Assembly: GCA_039679805.1 (NCBI GenBank)
Contig: JBDKUD010000404.1
Location: forward strand, 1-17,085
DNA length: 17,085 bases
Origin: JBDKUD01 sp039679805
Lineage (GTDB): Bacteria > Bacillota > Syntrophomonadia > Syntrophomonadales > Syntrophomonadaceae
Direction: 5' to 3'
A program made the position numbers and the translations under genes. This document shows positions 13,477-17,085 of the stretch, in pieces. Position 1 is the stretch's first letter. The number at the start of each line of letters is the position of its first letter. The notes below the pieces were generated by a model that was given only the letters and a program-made list of their open reading frames with translations, was not told the origin of the DNA and did no database searches.

Positions 13477-13817
13477 TATTTTACCTCCCTTTCTCGTAGC
13501 ACGACAGTGATATGACTGGTGCGATGACGCCTTACGTCAGCTCTTCCGTATGCTCTGGGCTGCATTCTTTTTAAAGTAGGCCCCTCATCAATATATATTT
13601 CCGAAACATACAGGCTGTCTGAATCCATGTCATAATTGTGCTCCGCATTGGCTATGGCAGATTTTAATACTTTACTAACCAGGGGTCCGGATTTTTTATT
13701 AGCATAACGCAATATTCCTATGGCCTCTTTTGTATCCTTGCCTCTAACCAAATCGGCTATCTGTCGAGCTTTAAAAGGAGATACCCTTATATAACGGGCT
13801 ACTGCTTTGGATTCCAT
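13476..13817 (-). CDS. rplV: 50S ribosomal protein L22
   Basis: L22 reaches into the exit tunnel and, together with L4, shapes the constriction near the macrolide site. The 113-residue product starts ESKAVARYIRVSPFKARQ. It has the helix SKVLKSAIANAEHNYDMDSD, then the extended hairpin at about 78-100 (EGPTLKRMQPRAYGRADVRR) that lines the tunnel; its tip shows no obvious insertion or deletion. ATG at 13817 has GGAGG seven bases upstream. It follows rpsS by 15 bases. Confidence 0.99.
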   Translation of the reverse strand: MESKAVARYIRVSPFKARQIADLVRGKDTKEAIGILRYANKKSGPLVSKVLKSAIANAEHNYDMDSDSLYVSEIYIDEGPTLKRMQPRAYGRADVRRHRTSHITVVLREREVK

Positions 13818-13832
13818 ACCATATCCTCCTTC

Positions 13833-14117
13833 CTATTTCGCTCTGCTGGTCTTCTCAGATCTGCCAGCATGGCCTCTGTAAGTTCTAGTAGGAGCAAATT
13901 CACCCAGTTTGAGTCCCACCATTTCTTCGCTAACATATACCGGAATGTGTCTGCGGCCATCATGTACGGCCAGCGTATGTCCGACCATTTGCGGCATTAT
14001 GGTAGATCTCCTGGACCAAGTCTTAACGACTCTTTTTTGCCCAGATTGGTTCATATCTTCAACTTTGCTAAGTAGCTTTTCCTCACAGTAAGGTCCCTTT
14101 TTTATTGACCTACCCAT
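13833..14117 (-). CDS. rpsS: 30S ribosomal protein S19
   Basis: S19 sits on the 30S head, pairs with S13 and contacts A-site tRNA. The 94-residue product begins GRSIKKGPYCEEKLLSKVE. The family signature VKTWSRRSTIMPQMVGHTLA (36-55) is followed by VHDGRRHIPVYVSEEMVGLK and LGEFAPTRTYRGHAG. ATG at 14117 has GAGG about nine bases upstream. It lies 15 bases after rplB and 15 bases before rplV. Confidence 0.99.
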   Translation of the reverse strand: MGRSIKKGPYCEEKLLSKVEDMNQSGQKRVVKTWSRRSTIMPQMVGHTLAVHDGRRHIPVYVSEEMVGLKLGEFAPTRTYRGHAGRSEKTSRAK

Positions 14118-14132
14118 TTTAAAAGACCTCCT

Positions 14133-14957
14133 CTACTTACGTTTTCTGACGATCATCCGGTCAGATGGTTTTTTCTTGCGGGTTTTGCCGCCAATGGCAA
14201 TCTTACCCCAGGGAGAAACCGGATATTTACGCCCTATTGGGGCCCGGCCTTCACCACCACCATGAGGATGGTCATTAGGATTCATTACCGAACCTCTTAC
14301 GGTCGGTCTGATTCCCATCCAGCGTTTTCTTCCGGCTTTACCAATAGTCTGATTCTCGTAATCGAGATTTCCGACCTGTCCTACAGTCGCTCTGCAATTG
14401 ATGTGTACCAGACGAACTTCACCAGACGGAAGTCTCACATGGGCGTAAGCCCCTTCTTTCGCCATCAACTGAGCTACTGTGCCAGCTGAACGGACCAGTT
14501 GACCACCTTTTCCAGGACGGAGCTCAATATTATGAATCAGTGAACCAACCGGAATATCCTTCAACATTAGTGAATTACCGGTTTTAATATCGGCCTCGGG
14601 GCCTGATATAACCGTATCACCTACTTTTAGCCCGTTAGGAGCTAAAATATATCTTTTATCCCCATCGGCGTAAAACAATAGAGCAATATTGGCCGAACGA
14701 TTGGGGTCATATTCTATAGCTACTACTTTAGCTGGTACGTTATCCTTGGTGCGTCTAAAATCAATAACGCGGTAACGGCGTTTATGCCCGCCACCTTGAT
14801 GCCTTACAGTAATACGACCCACGGCATTTCGGCCCGCCTTGCTCTTAAGTGCCGCAGTTAGACTTTTCTCAGGCTCATTTTTAGTAATCTCGTCAAAGCT
14901 CAGAATTGTCATATGTCTGCGACTGGGTGTTGTGGGTCTAAATGACTTAATGCTCAT
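14133..14957 (-). CDS. rplB: 50S ribosomal protein L2
   Basis: L2 is among the most conserved 50S proteins and lies near the peptidyl transferase centre. The 274-residue product has the OB-like and SH3-like halves of the family. The RNA-binding part includes GRITVRHQGGGHKRRYRVID (47-66). The C-terminal part has the signature NPNDHPHGGGEGRAPIGR (226-243), where His230 corresponds to the conserved His229 of E. coli, then a basic tail. ATG at 14957 is preceded by GGAGG. It follows rplW by 36 bases. Confidence 0.99.
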   Translation of the reverse strand: MSIKSFRPTTPSRRHMTILSFDEITKNEPEKSLTAALKSKAGRNAVGRITVRHQGGGHKRRYRVIDFRRTKDNVPAKVVAIEYDPNRSANIALLFYADGDKRYILAPNGLKVGDTVISGPEADIKTGNSLMLKDIPVGSLIHNIELRPGKGGQLVRSAGTVAQLMAKEGAYAHVRLPSGEVRLVHINCRATVGQVGNLDYENQTIGKAGRKRWMGIRPTVRGSVMNPNDHPHGGGEGRAPIGRKYPVSPWGKIAIGGKTRKKKPSDRMIVRKRK

Positions 14958-14993
14958 CTATTTTTCCCTCCTTAAAGCTCAGCACGATACTGT

Positions 14994-15281
14994 TTACATG
15001 CCGTCGAATAAGCGTATCTTGTGTCCGGGCTTGAGAGTTACGACCGCCTTTTTACGGTTGGGCCTTCTTCCTTCAAATTTCCCTACACGTTTTGGTTTGC
15101 CCTTTATATTCATGGTGTTAACTTTTTCAACCTTGACCTCAAACAACTTCTCAATAGCATTTTTTACTTCTGTTTTGTTGGCTTTTTTATCAACTATAAA
15201 GGTATAGGTGTTGTCAGCCAGCAGGTTCATAGATTTTTCAGTTACCACCGGTTTTATAATGATATCGGTATATTCTCTCAT
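14994..15281 (-). CDS. rplW: 50S ribosomal protein L23
   Basis: L23 frames the tunnel exit and is the main contact for trigger factor and SRP. The 95-residue product begins DIIIKPVVTEKSMNLLADN, with the family core TFIVDKKANKTEVKNAIEKL (27-46), FEVKVEKVNTMN, and a basic loop KGKPKRVGKFEGRRPNRKKA. ATG at 15281 overlaps the rplD stop by one base (TAATG); GAGGAGG lies ten bases upstream, inside rplD. Confidence 0.99.
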   Translation of the reverse strand: MREYTDIIIKPVVTEKSMNLLADNTYTFIVDKKANKTEVKNAIEKLFEVKVEKVNTMNIKGKPKRVGKFEGRRPNRKKAVVTLKPGHKIRLFDGM

Positions 15282-15904
15282 TAGGCAAACACCTCCTCGA
15301 CCCTGGCCACGGCGTCTCTGGTTATTAGCAGAGTTTCATACTTTAGTATGTCATATACATTTATGGACTCTACCCGCAGAGGCTTAACTCCAGGTATATT
15401 ACGGGTCGACTTGATTACATTTACGTTGTCACCTGCAGTAACAACCAAAGTGCGGTTACCTGCATTGAGTAATTCTAAAGTCTTAATCATTTGTTTGGTT
15501 TTCGGTTCTTCAAACTGCAGCTGATCAACCACAATAATCTGATTATCCTTAACCTTACTTGATAAGGCTGATTTCATAGCTAATCTTCTGACTTTTCTTG
15601 GCAGTGTATAGGAATAGTCTCTGGGCTTGGGTCCAAATACAATTCCTCCGCCTTTCCACAACGGGTTACGTGAGCTTCCTGCACGGGCACGGCCGGTTCC
15701 TTTTTGTCTCCAGGGTTTCTTACCGCCGCCTCTTACTTCGCCGCGTTTTTTGGTGGATGAAGTCCCCACCCGTTTATTAGCGAGCTGCATTTTTACAAAA
15801 GCATGTAAAACAGCTACATTGGGCTCTATGCCAAAAACGCTGTCTTTTAGTTCCAGTTCTCCGACCTGGGCCCCGCTCATATCGTACAAAGTCACTTTAG
15901 GCAT
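15281..15904 (-). CDS. rplD: 50S ribosomal protein L4
   Basis: L4 lines the nascent-peptide tunnel opposite L22. In E. coli it also represses the S10 operon through its leader. The 207-residue product has the long, basic, tunnel-reaching loop at about 45-95, including GGGKKPWRQKGTGRARAGSS (59-78) and WKGGGIVFGPKPRDYSYTLP; no change typical of macrolide resistance is evident. The globular core follows (ALSSKVKDNQIIVVDQLQF). ATG at 15904 has AAGGAGG upstream. It lies 22 bases after rplC. Confidence 0.99.
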   Translation of the reverse strand: MPKVTLYDMSGAQVGELELKDSVFGIEPNVAVLHAFVKMQLANKRVGTSSTKKRGEVRGGGKKPWRQKGTGRARAGSSRNPLWKGGGIVFGPKPRDYSYTLPRKVRRLAMKSALSSKVKDNQIIVVDQLQFEEPKTKQMIKTLELLNAGNRTLVVTAGDNVNVIKSTRNIPGVKPLRVESINVYDILKYETLLITRDAVARVEEVFA

Positions 15905-15926
15905 TTTCTAACCTCCTTCGCATCAA

Positions 15927-16562
15927 CTATGCCTTGACTGAATTCTTTAGAGTAACAAGACCTTTTTTGGGCCCTGGTATTGCACCTTTGATCAGGATAA
16001 GGTTTCTCTCCGGATAGACTTTTACTACCTTCAAAGCCTGCACGGTAACACGATCCCCACCCATTCTGCCAGGCATTTTCCGTCCTTTAAAAACCCGAGC
16101 CGGGCCTTTGGCGCCCAGTGAACCTGGACGACGGTGATATTTGGATCCATGCCCCATGGAGCCACGCCGAAAGTTATGTCTTTTTACTCCGCCGGCAAAG
16201 CCTTTTCCTTTTGACGTACCAACTACATCAATTACGTCTCCGGAAGTAAATACCTCCGCGTTTATAGTCTGGCCAATCTCATAATCATCAACATTTTCAA
16301 CGCGGAATTCTTTGATATAACGCAGGGGTTTTACATTTGCCTTTTTAAAATGTCCCTCTGCCGGTTTGTTAGCGGCCTTTTCTTTCAGGTTGTAAAAACC
16401 TACCTGAATGGCACTATACCCGTCAGTTGCAATTGTCTTTTTCTGCAGAACTGTACATGGTCCCGCTTCAACTGCGGTTACGGGTATTGCTTTTCCTTCT
16501 TCGTCAAATATTTGGGTCATCCCTATTTTGATGCCCATTATGGCTTTTTTAACATTTGCCAC
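15927..16562 (-). CDS. rplC: 50S ribosomal protein L3
   Basis: L3 is one of the first proteins to bind 23S rRNA and its loop reaches the peptidyl transferase centre. The 211-residue product begins with AIMGIKIGMTQIFDEEGKAI. The central extension at about 120-165 (KGFAGGVKRHNFRRGSMGHG, then SKYHRRPGSLGA) is the loop involved. The end has MGGDRVTVQALKVVKVYPER and AIPGPKKGLV. The start is GTG at 16562 with GGAGG eight bases upstream. It is separated from rpsJ by an unusually long 122-base spacer. Confidence 0.99.
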   Translation of the reverse strand: MANVKKAIMGIKIGMTQIFDEEGKAIPVTAVEAGPCTVLQKKTIATDGYSAIQVGFYNLKEKAANKPAEGHFKKANVKPLRYIKEFRVENVDDYEIGQTINAEVFTSGDVIDVVGTSKGKGFAGGVKRHNFRRGSMGHGSKYHRRPGSLGAKGPARVFKGRKMPGRMGGDRVTVQALKVVKVYPERNLILIKGAIPGPKKGLVTLKNSVKA

Positions 16563-16684
16563 CTGAAATACCTCCTGTTTCGCGAGAGGTTGGAAGTGGG
16601 ATTTCCAACATCACTTTTATTAATTCGGAATTTACCGCCTTAAGATCATCCTGCCCACTGATCTTTCAGCACCGTCTCCATAAA
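16563..16684 (-). other. rpsJ-rplC spacer with two inverted repeats
   Basis: This 122-base non-coding stretch is long for this cluster, where most gaps are under 40 bases. It has two inverted repeats: AAGATCA/TGATCTT (16642-16665, loop of ten bases) and GTTGGAA/TTCCAAC (16589-16609, loop of seven bases). The second lies just upstream of the rplC ribosome binding site in the mRNA. Neither is followed by a T-run, so no terminator is indicated. A structured regulatory leader for L3-L4 or an mRNA processing site is possible, but no known motif was recognised. Confidence 0.45.
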
Positions 16685-16996
16685 CTATAACTTAATCTCG
16701 ATGTCTACTCCCGAAGGTAGATCCAGGTGCATCAGAGCATCTATAGTTTTAGGATTTGGGTCCAGTATATCTATCAGGCGTTTGTGAGTTCTCATTTCAA
16801 ACTGTTCCCGGGAATCTTTATTAACATGGGGAGATCTCAATATGGTATATATACTTTTTCCTGTAGGTAATGGTATTGGACCGGAAACACTGGCCCCATT
16901 TTTTCTGGCGGTTTCAACTATCTTCTGAGATGATTGGTCCAGAAGTTTGTGATCAAATGCCTTTAATTTAATTCTTACCTTTTGTTGGCCACTCAC
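16685..16996 (-). CDS. rpsJ: 30S ribosomal protein S10 (NusE)
   Basis: S10 is a 30S head protein and, as NusE, a partner of NusB and NusG in transcription antitermination. The 103-residue product has the family pattern VRIKLKAFDHKLLDQSSQKI (7-26), GPIPLPTGKSIYTILRSPHV (39-58), and the conserved DSREQFEMRTHKRLIDI. The loop at about 54-60, altered in some tetracycline-class resistant strains, looks ordinary. The start is GTG at 16996 with GGAGG ten bases upstream. It is the first gene of the S10 operon; tuf is usually upstream, but lies outside the window. Confidence 0.99.
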   Translation of the reverse strand: MSGQQKVRIKLKAFDHKLLDQSSQKIVETARKNGASVSGPIPLPTGKSIYTILRSPHVNKDSREQFEMRTHKRLIDILDPNPKTIDALMHLDLPSGVDIEIKL

Positions 16997-17085
16997 TATT
17001 GATAAACCTCCTTAGACTGGCTTCTACTAATACACGCTACCGGGTGTTTAGAAGTGAAGGACATTATCGTCCTTCCCTTGCTAAA
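16997..17085 (-). promoter_or_regulatory. Upstream region of rpsJ with an inverted repeat and a possible -10 element
   Basis: The 89 bases upstream of rpsJ hold its GGAGG ribosome binding site and an inverted repeat, GAAGGAC/GTCCTTC (17056-17075). The 6-base loop reads GATAAT on the minus strand, which resembles a -10 box. The matching -35 position falls just outside the window, so a promoter cannot be tested. The repeat has no T-run after it in either direction here. No coding sequence is recognised; the end of the upstream gene, probably tuf, is not visible. Confidence 0.35.

Noticed and set aside
16646..16681. An 11-codon open frame (METVLKDQWAG) in the rpsJ-rplC spacer, as a leader peptide
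   Set aside because: It has no ribosome binding site, no run of regulatory codons and no following attenuator-type terminator.
1..17085. A previously undescribed multi-gene system
   Set aside because: Every gene belongs to a known family in the conserved S10-spc-alpha order plus the usual ECF genes. No unexpected cargo gene was found inserted in the cluster.

Overview
The window is a nearly uninterrupted minus-strand ribosomal protein super-cluster (S10, spc and alpha operons end to end), followed by the start of an ECF transporter module. Reading in the direction of transcription, from the right edge to the left: rpsJ, rplC, rplD, rplW, rplB, rpsS, rplV, rpsC, rplP, rpmC, rpsQ (S10 operon); rplN, rplX, rplE, rpsN, rpsH, rplF, rplR, rpsE, rpmD, rplO, secY, adk, map, a small KOW-domain gene, infA, rpmJ (spc operon and the adk-map-infA block); rpsM, rpsK, rpsD, rpoA, rplQ (alpha operon); then ecfA1 and a left-truncated ecfA2. 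All 34 genes lie on the minus strand. The plus-strand open frames are shadows of them.

The organism is most likely a Firmicute of the class Clostridia, perhaps close to the Syntrophomonas/Desulfotomaculum type of lineage. The grounds are strong GGAGG ribosome binding sites before nearly every gene, a zinc-type 61-residue S14, a zinc-lid adenylate kinase of the Gram-positive form, a KOW-domain gene between map and infA, and ecfA1-ecfA2 directly after rplQ. The genus cannot be fixed from this sequence.

The genes jointly supply ribosome assembly (21 large- and small-subunit proteins of the S10/spc part plus S13, S11, S4, L17 and L36), translation initiation (IF-1), protein export (SecY), adenylate balance (Adk), N-terminal methionine removal (Map), transcription (RpoA) and vitamin or metal uptake (EcfA1/A2). 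The genes are tightly packed. Five junctions share one base between stop and start (TAATG or TAGTG), two gene pairs overlap further, and no intrinsic terminator was seen anywhere. About half of the genes (16 of 34) appear to start with GTG or TTG.

Only three non-coding stretches exceed about 80 bases: the region upstream of rpsJ at the right edge, the rpsJ-rplC spacer with two inverted repeats, and the rpmJ-rpsM spacer. The last is the clearest oddity: an A/T-rich repeat-like block with a perfect 10-bp hairpin and two tandem GC-rich mini-hairpins sits inside the ribosomal operon. Nothing in the window amounts to a new multi-gene system. The most unusual items are that spacer element, the atypical ATPase motifs of the two ECF subunits, and the little-studied KOW protein.
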